From: Phialocephala subalpina
Taxonomy: Eukaryota > Ascomycota > Leotiomycetes > Helotiales > Mollisiaceae
DNA length: 64,000 nucleotides
Direction: 5' to 3'
Assembly: GCA_900073065.1 (NCBI GenBank)
Contig: FJOG01000038.1
Span: 213,243 to 277,242, forward strand
Shown: piece after piece, positions 1-11,300 of the stretch
How positions within the stretch are numbered: the first letter of the stretch is position 1
How the letters are laid out: the number at the start of each line of letters is the position of its first letter
Translations under genes and position numbers: made by a program
The notes under the pieces: model-generated
What the model saw: only the letters and a program-made list of their open reading frames with translations
Told to the model about the DNA's origin: nothing
Databases searched by the model: none

Positions 1-1456
1 GATACCATGGTTTGGTTTTGATCTCATGTTGAGATTCGGTTTCATGCGATGACAGCCGGAGAGGGGCAGAAATTTTGGACATGGCATTCGTGGGATCGAC
101 TCGACCGAGTGATGCAGTCTCTTCCGTAAAATCGAGATAACCTTCTGTGGAACATAGTAAGCGGTCAATTCAGGGCAGAGACAATGGTGCAAGTGCCACA
201 TGTGGAAGAAGAAAAAGCAGTCTCGACATACCAGCAAAGCTGAGGAAGGGCAAAGCTAACAGAACAAGCACAACGACTTGTCCAAAGCCCCAGATGTCTT
301 GCTGCGAAAAGACCCCAGAATATGTGTCTCCATCGTAATTCCCATCGTACCACTCGCCGCCCCATATGCGAAGGGTCCCCCAAATTAGAGCTAGTGTTAA
401 CCATAGAAGCTACTTTCATCAGTCGATGTTTCGAGTATCTGTAGCTGCAGACAAAACTACGTACCTCCCATGTCTTCGACCCGTACACATGCTTACCGGA
501 TACGACAAGTATATAGATCGAATAGAGAAAGGCATATCCCACTCCTGCAATGCACCTAAAGAAACCCGATGCCCTTGATGATCTCGGGTGGCGAAAGGCT
601 TGTATTCCTGCTAGCTTTGTCTCAAACCAGATCCATGGTTGACCGGAAGGGATGCGAAGTACGGAACGGGATACAAAACCAGGGAAAAGCAGAGCAACTC
701 GTGAAGTATAACCATAGAATATGATCCCAATAGTGATGATGATATAACTCAGATTGTATCCGTAAGTTCCCACATGGACCATTGGTTGACCATTCTCATC
801 TGCCCAAGTTACCGAAGGGTTGTAAAGGCACCATGCTGGGAACTCCATAGGAATAGGACCCTGAACCGGGCTATCTTCTGAAGCTTGGAAGCCGTAGGTA
901 CCATATGCCGAAGAGAGGTAACCAAGGGGAGCGATGACGCAAGCTAGTAGTACCACAAGGCATCCCATCAGAACAATCCGAATGGTTTTGCTGAGTGCAC
1001 TTGATTTGGTCTGCATCTTCTCCCTCAATATAGTGAGCGTCAGGATATGAGTAATAGTCGAGAACCATGCTAGATTCGCGACTTGCTGGAAGTAATAGAC
1101 TGGCAGTCCCCATTCGAGCTGCTGAAGGCCCCCCACTACAACAGATACTCCAGTAACAAGTTGTTGATCGCTAAAAGCTATAATCGCTTTCTCAAATGCA
1201 AAAGACCATCGTTCTATTCGCAAAGCGCGTTTACCTCTAGCCTTCTTTTGTCGGTGGTCGAGGGTGCATTTCGCGATGCAGCAGAAGAGAGCTAAGTAGG
1301 CGGTTGCGAGAAAGCTAGCCAAGACCTGCCCGTTTCCAAATGTTAGTCAAAGTTCAAACAAACATAGCCTATCTCTGAGATCCAACGTACACCAATGCCA
1401 GAGATATCTGGATTGGCTTGCAGTGGTGGGTAGGCCGTGCAATTTGCTGCACTCAT
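1..1456 (-). CDS. Multipass membrane protein, fungal, function unknown (3' end cut by window edge)
   Basis: Reads on the minus strand as four exons: 1456-1391, 1325-465, 409-232 and 144-1. The ATG at 1456 gives MSAANCTAYPPLQANPD, followed by about eight hydrophobic segments (for example LASFLATAYLALFC, IRIVLMGCLVVLLACVIAP, YIIITIGIIFYG, VVVLVLLALPFLSFAE). The introns have GTACGT/GTATGT donors and AG acceptors and join in phase. The last junction replaces an early stop at 171 with a hydrophilic tail that stays open to base 1, so the true stop lies outside the window. The topology is that of an uncharacterised fungal integral membrane protein; I recognise no catalytic motif. If the last intron is not used, the protein ends at 171 after a fifth-exon-free tail. 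Confidence 0.75.
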
Positions 1457-2842
1457 CCCATATGTAGGAGGGGAATTCGCCGAGCTCGACACCGCGAGTT
1501 GATCATTGTCATTCTAGAACACGTTGGATCTCGACAACGGGAAGGCTGGGGGAGCTCCCGTCTTTAGAGTAGAGATTCAGATGCATTTACTCAGCCTCAC
1601 AGCAGCACGTGTGGCAGTGAATAATTTCATCAGGGTCCAGTGATAGGAAAACAACACTAAAGATAACCTTTGCGGAAAGATGATTGGAGCTCCGGTACGA
1701 GGCATGCATTTTGAGAGTCGCAAGATTGGGGTCGAGAGCCCGAATGACTAGATTGGTAGGACCCCAAACGACGAGTGCTGCGGACACGACGAAGGAAAGT
1801 GAAAGATGCGCTGGATCGAACAAAAGGCAATGCGACACAAGAAGGAATGGCTCTTGGCTTCAGGAGCAATGCCAACTACTGCAGCATTCGGAGTCAAATG
1901 TGTCTTGAAGACTATGAAATGATGAGAGAGGAGATGGAGATGAAGATGAAGAGAAGAAGAGAACTGCGACGGTGTCGCGAAATTATTGCGGGCGTTTTAG
2001 CTTGTGGGTGAGAGCCTGAAATTCGGCCATGAAAGCCCTGAAAATGAGGGAGTGAAGCCTGGGCGTTCAGAGACGACGCCTGAAAAATCCTCGCTTAGTG
2101 GTACCAGCCCCTGAACGGGGTGCAGTGATCTTGAGGGCTTGACATTCTAGAATTGGGACAGATTTTGCTCTTAATTTACGACTAGTTCAATAAAAAACAA
2201 TCAACTAGAAATACTAACACATTCGTTACATCCGAAAAGCCAATTTCATCATTGAAGAAAGAAGCACTTCATCACATGACACTAGTCATTCCTTGCCAGG
2301 TACTTTTCAGACTGCTTCCTAAATGAGACCGTAAAACTCCATATGGAGTCTTCAGAATTCAGCTCGCGACGTTCTCTTGTGCTTTGAATAATCTCTTCTC
2401 AAACTCTCCAAACCCGAAAGCAGAACGATTGGTGCGTTTACTCCTCAAGTACTACCCAACCCTTCTCGGGGATATCGGGGAAACCAATCCTCCCCCTCAT
2501 CTCACCAAACATCCTTCCTCATCGAGATTCAATGCAACCTTAAATATCACACCTCGGATGAACTGCCGGACCATTACAAGGGGTAAATCTCACGGCCCGT
2601 GGCGCATGATCTGATATTGTGGATCCGGGGTAAAGTACCGGGGATACTTTCGGCAAGGCCGTGGGTTTGCATGGAATGTGAAGTTTGGATGAAACGGTGG
2701 GTGTATATATGGCGAGATATGGCTGGGTCTTGGATGAATTGCTTCTTGCCAAGGTGGTAAGACCTTATCTTCGATTCAATCAAACTTTCTTGTTTCTAGA
2801 TTGAAACTTCAATCAATTGAAGTGAAGGACAATTGAGACGAG
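1457..2842. other. Intergenic region, no gene supported
   Basis: This stretch lies between the divergently transcribed membrane protein (minus) and the GH43 gene (plus), so it holds both promoters. It contains a purine-rich run (about 1921-1970, GAGATGGAGATGAAG-like). A TATA-like TATATAT lies at about 2703-2710, roughly 130 bp before the GH43 start. Short reading frames here overlap on both strands and show no recognisable protein. Confidence 0.5.
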
Positions 2843-4783
2843 ATGCTGTCCAATTCCATCTTCGCTGGTCTCGCGCTGCTTGCTGGATTGGTGTCCGCCA
2901 GCATCCAAATCGTACTCTTCCTCTCCCCTCCCATCCCAATTTCCTCTCAGTCCCCTCCTAACCTTTCTCCTCCAGATACCGGGGGCAACAATAACCACCG
3001 CAGGCACAAACCAACACATGCAAGCCCACGGCGGCGGCATCGTCGAATCCGGAGGCCTCTACTACCTCATCGGAGAAAACAAACTCAACGGCTCCGCTTT
3101 CCAATCCATAAACTGCTACTCCAGCCCCGATCTCGTGTCTTGGACGTTCGTGAATGAGTTGTTGACGCTTCAGGCGAGTGGGGATTTGGGTCCAGATAGA
3201 GTGGTGGAGAGACCGCATGTGCTGTATAATGATAATACGGGGAAGTGGGTGCTTTGGATGCATATCGATTCGAGTAGTTATGGGGAGGTGAGTTCTTATT
3301 CAGAGTGGATGAAGAGGTTGGGGAGGGAAGGAAAGAAGGGAGGAAGCTGATGAGAAGTAGGCGAGAGCTGGAGTTGCGACCGCCTCGAGCATCTGCGGCA
3401 CATACACATATCTGTGAGTGGAGATTAGGGATAGTGAAGTGAAGTGAAATGCTGATGCGGAGCAGAGGAGCTTCTCAGCCATTGGGATTCCAGAGCAGAG
3501 ATTTGAATGTGTTTAAAGGTATGAGACAGCGGGGAGCAGGTGGATCCATTGGACCAGGGACTGACAAAAGGTAGACACCGATGGAACAGGATACCTCCTG
3601 ACGGAAGACGTGAGCCTGACGAAACCCCACGAGGAAACCAATCTAACAAAACCCAGCGTGCAAATGGCCTCCGCATCGACAAACTCTCAGCCGACTACCT
3701 GAACGTGACAACCGCCACCTATCTCTATGCCGAAGACTATGAAGCCCCAGCCATCTACAAAAGTGGAAGCACTTACTTCATGTTCGCAAGCCACGAAAGT
3801 GGATGGTGTAAGTGACGCTCGACCGCACCACTAAATCAAGAAAAGAGATAAGACAATGCTGATAGAAAGTAAAGCACCAAACGACAACATCTACTGCACA
3901 GCAACAAGCCTCAGCGGACCCTGGTCAGCATGGACCACATTCGCAACAGTCGGCTCAAACACATTCAGCTCCCAAACAGCGGCTGTAGTGAATATTGGTG
4001 GAGTAGTGATGTATTATCCCTTCTCCTCTCTCTACCCATACCAAAGCCTAGTAGCTGACAAGAGATAGGTACATGGGCGATCGCTGGGTCTCCACAAACC
4101 TAATGGCTTCCACCTATGTCTGGTTACCACTAACCATCTCCGGCACAACAGCCACACTCGTAAGCCCTCCCTCCCATCTTCTGCCCTATGCCAATCTCGC
4201 GAGATTTTGCAACTGATCAGAGACAGACCAACGAAGTAAACTGGATCCTCAATATCGCCTCCGGAACCTGGACTACAGGCCCCTCCGAAACAACCCCCGA
4301 AGCTGAAGCCTCACCCCAGACCCTCTCCGGCGGCGCAATACTCCTTTCTTGTTCCGGATGCTCGAATACCACGGATGTGGGATATATTGGAGGGCCGAGC
4401 CCTGGTGGGACTTTGACGTTTCCGGCGATTTCGAGTACGGTGGCGACGACGACGACAATTAGAATTAAGTATCTTAATGGGGATAGTACGCAGAGGTGAG
4501 TGGCGATTGGGGTCCAATTGTTCCGAGCTGACCTTTGGAGATATGCGAATGTGTTGGTGAATGGAGTGGCGCATGTGGTCGCCTTCTTGCCGACGACAGG
4601 AGGCACGCCTGGAAGCTCAACATTGACGGTACCATTGAAGTCGGGGACGGGAAATGTGATTGAGTTTGAGGCGTATAATAGTGGTTGGGGTGAGTTATCC
4701 TTGTGGGATATCTTGAGTTGGAGAAGGCATACTGATGATTTGTAGGCCCTGATATTGATAGATTGATGGTCCCGGTTTCGTAG
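2843..4783 (+). CDS. Secreted GH43 enzyme with C-terminal CBM35-like domain, probable exo-beta-1,3-galactanase
   Basis: Eleven exons: 2843-2911, 2976-3287, 3361-3413, 3466-3518, 3575-3609, 3657-3807, 3875-4010, 4069-4159, 4227-4495, 4541-4689, 4746-4783. They sum to 1356 nt (451 aa) with every phase matching. An N-terminal signal peptide (MLSNSIFAGLALLAGLVSAS) is followed by a five-bladed GH43-type domain with ERPHVLYNDNTGKWVLWMHID, DTDGTGYLLTED and EDYEAPAIYKSGSTYFMFAS. The last ~130 residues are beta-rich like CBM35. This domain order and these motifs fit GH43 subfamily 24, which removes galactose from beta-1,3-galactan backbones of arabinogalactan. In a characterised member, Glu is the acid and Gln the base; the Glu of EAPAIY and the Gln of TFSSQTAAV are candidates here (inference). 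Exon 5 is only 35 nt. It is expected to be extracellular. Confidence 0.85.
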
Positions 4784-4820
4784 GTTGATGAGATGGCGAA
4801 TATCTCTGAGCAGGAGGGCA

Positions 4821-5864
4821 TCATCTGGATTCTGGATGTAATATCCTAATAGGTCCTCGTGATTTCTTAGGGGCCAGAGCCATATAGCACCCACTCAAAA
4901 GATCAATTGGATCTTGTCTCGATTGTTTGAAGCATCGAATGACCCGTTTCGGGAACATATATCTTCTTCGTAACACCGACGACTCCTTCCAACACTGCCA
5001 TCTCCTCGTGATCATGGAGCGCGATATCAACGAGACATCCGAAGTTGGTGGAAGTGGTGCACTCGTACACACTTGCCTAAGAAGCGAGCCGAAGTTCTCG
5101 AAGCGAGCAGGGTCCACTATGGCAAGTGGCGACAACTCCTTACGCGTCTGTTTAATTGCGTTGTCTATTGCCTCTTCGTATTGTTGCCCGATCATCCGGT
5201 TGCGTAGGTATTTGCCTAAGACTGTTGAGCAGAGAAGTGCCAGTCGTCCATCAGAGGGATCTGCTACGTTGACGGGTCTGTATCGGCACGGGATCTCGAT
5301 AGTCGTGATCGTTTTTGCTTTGAGAGCATAAGTTCCTATCTGAATCTCGGCGTTGTCGAAGTCCCACCCGTCGGTGGTGCGGTATTTGAGCGTAGTTGAG
5401 ACCCATATATATCCTGTAGCGCAGGCGCACAAAGAGTATTTGGAACCGTCGGATAGGTTCTCTTTTTCGAAGAATGCTTTGGCTCCGTAGGCCCTGATGT
5501 CGGCGAAGTTGGCGGTGAGGTCTGATCCGTATTTGCTCAGTATCTTTTCATCTGTGACATCGAGGTCAGGCAGGTCGATGCCGGAGTCTGTTCTTGAGGT
5601 GATGTAGAACATGGGTTGTGTGCAGAACTCGGTCTCGATCACATCGTTCTGAACGCGCCTGATATTCAAACGCGGACTCGAGACTGTGATCCATCAGCGA
5701 TCGTTTTCTTGATAAAGGAGCAGATGCTCACACTCTGTGGAGACTACAGCCTCCTGTATGAGGTCTGGTAAATTTGCGAAGACTCTCTCAGTCTGTGACT
5801 TAACATCGATGATAGACGGCGTCCTGCTCCGACTCGTGACATAAATCTCGTCTAAGAAATCCAT
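4821..5864 (-). CDS. Conserved-looking hypothetical protein (331 aa)
   Basis: Two exons, 5864-5732 and 5683-4821, total 996 nt. The intron has donor GTGAGC and acceptor CACAG and joins in phase. The ATG at 5864 begins MDFLDEIYVTSRSRTPSII. There is no signal peptide or membrane segment. Mid-protein text such as FADIRAYGAKAFFEKENL and SLCACATGYIWVSTTLKYR reads as a folded cytosolic protein but matches no family I can name. The gene is convergent with GH43, with only 37 bp between stops. The last ~70 residues are more basic and less natural-looking, so a further intron near the GTACGAGTG at about 5070 and a different C-terminus are possible. Confidence 0.55.
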
Positions 5865-6833
5865 ATTTGCTTTTTTCGAAGAGATACCGATCGACGACGG
5901 GAACCAAGAATTGCCGGACGACGATGCTTATCATCGATAAAGACGGGTGAACAGCAGCTTTATCTGACTTCAGCGTGCAGCTCGTATCGTGAGAAGTCGC
6001 TAAATTTAGGTGCAGCGGGGGAGGATGAATACGAGGTCGATGGCAAATCAGAAGGACGTATGATTCTGAAACACGGACTAACATGATCTCGAACATGCGG
6101 GACGGACCTTGAAAACGGTGATCCTGATCTGAGGCCCTATCAACTGGTGCCTGAGCACTTGCTGTTCTAGAATCAAGGGAGAGGCATCATCGGCACGTGA
6201 CTATGATAGCCAATCCACTCTTGCACTTGCAGACATGAGGAAGCAGGCTTCGTATCGACGTAGAAAGAAGCAGTGGGCATTGCAATTTAAGGGTACTTGC
6301 TGACTGCGGTGTCCTAGAAGGACATAGCGCAAAGAAGACTTGCGTTTTCTCTGGTGTAGGAGGGTCATGAACTCACCGCCCTATGAGTGGAGGATGAGGC
6401 TGCTGGTGACTTCGAGAGCTTGTCGACTGAGTGCGCCAGAGGCGAATAACGATCAAAAGCTGGTATCGGACGATGGAGCCTGGATTCTCCTGGCTGGTGG
6501 TGAAGAGTCATTGATGTTTCCTCTAGCAAGGATTCGCGTCAATTTCGTGAATTCATGCAATGGAGAAGCCCCACATCGAAGAAAATAGGTGAGGAGAAAA
6601 GGAGTCGAAACAAAACATTGTTTCTCATCAACACGAAGATATATCGTCGTCATTCAAGCTTCATTGCTCTGTTGTGTAAGGGTCTACAAGACGTTGAAGT
6701 GAAGTTGGAAAAAGGGGCTCTCAGGCGGTCAAACGCGTTCATTTTCTGCCGACGCGAACGAACATTTTCTCGATCAGTCCACATCTACCACTACTTCAAC
6801 CACGCCTCTCAATCGCCCAATAACACAATCGGC
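5865..6833. other. Divergent intergenic region, no gene supported
   Basis: This 969-bp stretch separates the starts of the minus-strand hypothetical gene and the plus-strand AT-hook/TM gene, so it should carry both promoters. Frames open on either strand (for example minus 6096-5800 and plus 6340-6588) have no recognisable domain and overlap the transcribed leader of one gene or the other. No repeat or RNA gene is seen. Confidence 0.5.
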
Positions 6834-7778
6834 ATGTCCGCAGAAGTCGTTAAGAAGAGGGGGAGGCCCAAGAAGGTCATTATGGACGCCGTCGAGGTCG
6901 AATTGCCAGATACCACGAAGAAATCTACCTCTCGAGCGAAGTCGACGAAAGCTGCTCCAAAAGCTACAAAGACACCGGCCGCAACATCTGCGAAGGCTCC
7001 GGCACCTAAGAAGAGTGTATCAAAACCAATTGCAGCTTCTGCAACACCAAAAGCTGTGCCAAAAGCCCCAGAGCCTCCAAAGGCAGTGAAGCCAGCAACT
7101 CCAGCACAATCAGAAATAAAGAGACCAGCTACACCAACGGAGAAGTCTTCTGTATCAATAAAGCTGGATCCAAATTCTTCTAAGATCCTGAAAGAATTAA
7201 GAGAGCTTGAGGTCAAGAAAGCCTCCTTGCAACAACCAACACCCGCTGAAGCTGTCTCCAAAAGCACAGCTCCAGCAGCCAAGTCGAGCTCCGTGCCTCC
7301 TCCCACAAACGCTTCGACTCCCAAACCCTCTACGGAAATGAAAGCTCCTGCCTCGAAAACCCCTCCAAGCAAACCTGCAACATCTCCGCCTCCAAAACCA
7401 ATCGCGAAACCACACGTCCCAATTGCGGCCTTGAACTCCCAAATAGTGTCGAATATAACCACACGGGCAGGTGCACGGCCAAATACAGCTGGAAGTAAGT
7501 CATTGCCGCCGAACTATAAGTCAGTGGCGAGGAAAGTTACGAGTGCCATTGTGGCTCTGCCCATTGCGATTGGGACAAGTTATTGGCTTTACCAAAGATG
7601 TGAGTCTGACCATTCATGCAGGAAGAGTTCAATGCTGATAGTTCTAGTGGTGTTGGGAGAAGAGCAGAAAGTGCTGGTGCCGGTACTGCCCAGCGAGCCA
7701 CCGAGCGTCGAGAACCGGAATGCTGAGAGTGTGAAGGTTGAGGCGGGCAAGGTCGATACACCGAGTGCTCCTAGTTGA
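6834..7778 (+). CDS. Low-complexity Ala/Pro/Lys protein with AT-hook-like motif and one TM segment
   Basis: Two exons, 6834-7599 and 7648-7778 (298 aa). The 48-nt intron has donor GTGAGT and acceptor TTCTAG; its length is a multiple of three, so unspliced reading stays open. The N-terminus MSAEVVKKRGRPKKVIMD carries a GRP core typical of AT-hooks. About 180 residues of Lys/Ala/Pro/Thr-rich disordered sequence follow, with one short helical stretch (LKELRELEVKKASL). The C-terminal conserved block NYKSVARKVTSAIVALPIAI ends in a single membrane helix before YWLYQR. The membrane helix argues for a tail-anchored membrane protein and against a plain chromatin protein. The reading frame is open upstream, but 6834 is the first ATG preceding the conserved start block. 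Confidence 0.7.
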   Translation: MSAEVVKKRGRPKKVIMDAVEVELPDTTKKSTSRAKSTKAAPKATKTPAATSAKAPAPKKSVSKPIAASATPKAVPKAPEPPKAVKPATPAQSEIKRPATPTEKSSVSIKLDPNSSKILKELRELEVKKASLQQPTPAEAVSKSTAPAAKSSSVPPPTNASTPKPSTEMKAPASKTPPSKPATSPPPKPIAKPHVPIAALNSQIVSNITTRAGARPNTAGSKSLPPNYKSVARKVTSAIVALPIAIGTSYWLYQRCESDHSCRKSSMLIVLVVLGEEQKVLVPVLPSEPPSVENRNAESVKVEAGKVDTPSAPS

Positions 7779-8563
7779 AGTGCAAACCTCGAATGCGGTG
7801 GAGTAGAGTATATATGTTATGACGCATGTGTTGATGAAGATAATGGGTTGGGTATGTACGGAAAAATGTCCAACCTTTGATACCCCTTTACCAATGTATA
7901 TTGACGATGGCATTTTGACTTGGTGGGGGGTTTTCACACCCGATGAATAATAGTACATAGGCAGAGTGTTTTGGTTTAGTTTGATGCGATTTGAATTGTT
8001 TCTGTTGAAAATCGGCAAGTGCTACCGAGCTGTCTCTCTCAGCGGCTCTGGCAAGAACTGCAAGGAATTTCTTATCCAGAAATCGTCGATGTTTACTTTT
8101 ATTCTTTACTAGAATTGTTATATCGTCCAAATCTGTTCTGAAAGATAAGGCGAAAACCCCAACATCGGTTGCTGAATCTTGTCCTGAGGGGGGAATGCTA
8201 CGATTTGTTGACGGTCCGAACCGGGACCGCATTCATCTCCAATGAGACTTAGCTTCAAGGTACTGGTAGTTATGCCCCCGCCCCGCAGCTTTAGTGTTGC
8301 ATTGAGCTCTTCGATGGGAGGTTTTCAGGGTCTTCATCGATCAATGTCCAACCACCGTCATTTGATCGGCTGACGTCAGCCAATTAGGAGATACACCGAT
8401 ACACCCCTTGTTATGATCTTCTTTCCTGCAACTTCGTAAAAAGATTTGTGAATGATTTCATTTGCTCCATCCCATGTCTTGAACATCGTCCCTTTATATT
8501 TCTATCGTCCGAACTCGTGTGTTTTCATCTTGCCCGAGCTTGTCAACGCTTCTGCACTTTGTA
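7779..8563. other. Intergenic region with bZIP/CCAAT sites; one doubtful ORF
   Basis: This is the 3' flank of the AT-hook gene and the promoter of the secreted hydrolase. A minus-strand frame of 114 codons (8232-7888) starts with ATG but has no recognisable domain, and I do not call it. The main structured signal is the palindrome at 8368-8381, listed separately. Confidence 0.5.
8368..8384. promoter_or_regulatory. CRE-type bZIP palindrome joined to a CCAAT box
   Basis: GGCTGACGTCAGCC is a perfect 14-bp palindrome around TGACGTCA, the classic site for CRE/ATF-type bZIP factors. A CCAAT box at 8380-8384 overlaps its last two bases. It lies about 180 bp upstream of the ATG of the secreted hydrolase at 8564. 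bZIP sites next to CCAAT boxes are known in stress- and nutrient-regulated fungal promoters; binding here is inference. Confidence 0.5.
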
Positions 8564-9889
8564 ATGACCGCCACTCATATCAAGATGCTGTGTTTAATTA
8601 CTCTTGCACTAATATGCAACATAGTTGTCGTAAATTCCACGAATGTCTCTTCTAGCACCCCAATTGAGGCATATGCCAGCAGGACATACTTCTACGCAGG
8701 AGGCCACTATGAGAACGCCGTAAGTCTCCCCATCCCAGTCCTCAAGCCCCTCCATCAACCAACTCACACCACCTCAGTCCTTCGGCGAAGTAATGACCGG
8801 CCAAATGTACGTCGAAAAACTCGTCCCTCAGCATCCAACTCAACCCTACCCGCTATTATTCATTACCGGCTCCGGACAAACCTCGACCGTAAGTCGGTCT
8901 CTCCCCTCTCCCCCCTCATCTCTTAACCCTATTCACAGAACTGGCTCAACACCCCCGACGGCCGAGAAGGCTGGGGATCTTATTTCCTTCGTCTAGGGTA
9001 CACACTCTATCTTACAGACCAGCCGCAACGCGGACGCTCTCCCTGGGTTCCAGGCGAAGGGACGATTTCAATGTACAACGTATCTTTCATTGAGAATTTC
9101 TTCACTGCTCCTCAAGTTGCGAAGATATGGCCACAAGCTAGTCTGCATACCCAATGGCCGGGAACAGGAACAAAAGGCGATCCTATCTTCGATTCTTTTT
9201 TCGCGGGAGAGATACAGCAACAAGCTAACGATACTATCGCCGAATCCAACAACGTCCTCGCCGGCCTCGCACTCCTCGACGAAATCGGAGAAGTAATTCT
9301 AGTCACGCATTCCCATTCTGGACCTTACGGATGGGGGATCGCGGATCGGAGACCTGAGCTTGTCAAGGCTGTTGTGGCAATTGAACCAGAAGGCCCTCCT
9401 TTCGTTCAGGAGGTCATTCATTCTGGTCCTGCGAGACCTTATGGGGTTGCTACATTACCTTTAACATATTCACCTCCTATTACGAGTGCGTCGGAGCTGG
9501 TGACGGAAACGAATGCGGCACAGGGTGAGAATCGGAGTTCATGTATCCAACAAGTCGAGCCAGCAAGGAAGTTGGTAAACTTGGAGGGTGTACCGGTGTT
9601 GTTGGTGAGTAGTGAGGCGAGCTATCATGCTGTTTATGATTATTGTACTGTGGGGTATTTGAGGCAAGCTGGGGTGGGGGTGGATTATTTGAATCTGCCT
9701 GAAGTTGGGATACATGTGAGTCCCCTCTTTTTTTATTTTATTTTTTTTCTCTCATCGGGAGGGTGAGCAGTTGTGAGAATACGTGCTGACTTAATGTGAT
9801 CGGAGGGAAATGCGCATTTCAGCTTCATGGAACTGAATAATTTGGAGATTGTGCCGCTTGTTGAGGAGTGGATTAGGACGAAGGTTTAA
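8564..9889 (+). CDS. Secreted alpha/beta hydrolase (esterase-like)
   Basis: Four exons: 8564-8719, 8778-8888, 8939-9715, 9806-9889 (1128 nt, 375 aa), all in phase. The N-terminus (MLCLITLALICNIVVVNST after a short leader) is a signal peptide; ATGs at 8564 and 8585 are both possible starts. The core shows the hydrolase order: PLLFITGSGQT (oxyanion loop), the nucleophile elbow VTHSHSGPYGW with Ser after T-H, VKAVVAIEPEGPP, VPVLLVSSEASYHAVYDYCT, and a late His in GNAHFSFMELNN. This fits fungal secreted alpha/beta hydrolases of the esterase type in which the elbow is xHSxSG; the substrate is unknown. Several N-glycosylation sequons are present. Confidence 0.8.
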
Positions 9890-10276
9890 GAACAGCAGCA
9901 TTTAGATTCCCCTATAAAAACATACTGCCTCAAGTACACGTGGGCTGCCGAACGTTCTTGCAGTTTTGGGGGGGCATGTCACATGCACGCGGATCAATTC
10001 CACGTTGGTCGAGGCCAGTCCTTCGTTTTCCTCCTGTCTGTCAGATTTGTTCTGGCAGTTTATTATTTGCTACTGATAAGTCGAAACAGTTGAGCCGTCA
10101 AGGGCTCCAGGACTCCAGGACTCTTGGTGGAGCTACTGGTAGCCCTTCCGCGCCACTTTGAACACAGCCACGTTCAATGCAACCAACATGCACTCACAAC
10201 TTCAAACATTTAACTCGCACAATTTTTCCTTCGTTCACCAATTCTCCATTTCGTTCTGAGTCGAAAGTTTTCCAAC
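9890..10276. other. Intergenic, nothing recognised
   Basis: This is the 3' flank of the hydrolase and 5' flank of the broken F-box-type gene. No frame, repeat or RNA gene stands out. Confidence 0.5.
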
Positions 10277-11300
10277 ATGGAATTCACTGCTGCAGCGAAA
10301 GCTAGCAATGGCGACAGCTCTCTCGCGACGATGCCGGCAGAGATCATCACGAACATTTTCTGCCTGCTTCCCTCCTTCGCCGAAGTATTTGCTCTGGCAG
10401 GAATTTGTCAGAGACTTCGATATGTTTGGTCTGCGAACGTTCCCGTCATATCGTCACGTCAGTCCAAGGAGCATAGATTGCGAACCCTTCGCACGCCGCT
10501 TCCGTGCCGACCAACGTCCCTGCCACACACCTGTGGAGATTTCTACATTATCTCTTGTGGATGTTGTTTGTATGGTGCGAAATGCATTTGTCGTTGAAAA
10601 GGCGATCTCGTTGTTTGAGAGACAGATCGTCCGTCGAGTCAAACTGTACGTTCCATCTCAGCCCATCCTGTGCGAGTGCGAGTGACATGTATCATCTAGT
10701 GGAAGCAACAATTCACCATTGACCTACTTGCAATATAAATGTGCCACAGGCCACAATCGTCGGCCGCCATACCTCACTCATACTGAACGCCCACGTTTCA
10801 TCCGAATCCACTACCAGCTCTGGGGCATGATGAAGCTTGATCCTGGCGAATGGCAAGCACGACTTGAGAAAATGAGGTTGAAAGATCTGTATTTCTTGTT
10901 TGAGATGTGTATGCTTCCCCAAAGCATTAGATGAGAGGAAGCCGTTGCTCCTCCCACGTCTCCAAACGCGGAGCCCGACTCGGGTCGTGACATCAATTGG
11001 AGTAAGTCTCAGAAGCGCAGAGATCTGAAGCGGAAGACTTGGGCCCATATCGAGGATATTTATCAGCAAGTCCAAGAAGAGAAACCCGAACAGCTCGATG
11101 TCTATGCTTTGGAAGATGGTTGGCCTCCTTTCGTTGCTATTTGGGATCATTGGCAGTATAATCTCAAGGAATGGGTGTGCCACCCGACTGGAAAGGCGAG
11201 GAAGGAGCTTCTTTGGGACGACAGTGAAGACGATGAGCAATGCGGGTTCTCACGTGTCTCAGGCCTGTATTGGTATAAGCATAGGTCAGGCTTCTACTAA
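10277..11300 (+). pseudogene. Broken F-box-type gene (frameshift and in-frame TGA)
   Basis: The start MEFTAAAKASNGDSS is followed by SLATMPAEIITNIFCLLPSF, a good F-box-like helix, then LAGICQRLRYVWSANV. Homology-like text then jumps to the next frame at about 10448-10450 (YRHVSPRSIDCEPFARRF), which needs a one-base shift. An intron with donor GTACGT (10646) and acceptor CCACAG (10749) would join out of phase. The continuing frame RPPYLTHTERPRFIR...LPQSIR meets a TGA at 10932-10934, then resumes in the same frame as EEAVAPPTSPNAEPDSGRDI and ends HRSGFY at 11300. Several independent lesions make this a pseudogene unless the sequence is wrong at more than one base. Fungi of this type carry many copies of such F-box-like genes (family knowledge from memory). 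Confidence 0.7.

Noticed and set aside
165..1322. A single uninterrupted reading of the first membrane protein to a stop at 165
   Set aside because: The hydrophobic pattern is lost after 465 and a GTACGT donor lies there; splicing restores membrane segments and an open tail.
7888..8232. 114-codon minus-strand ORF with ATG
   Set aside because: No domain and composition like its surroundings; lies in a 3' flank/promoter.
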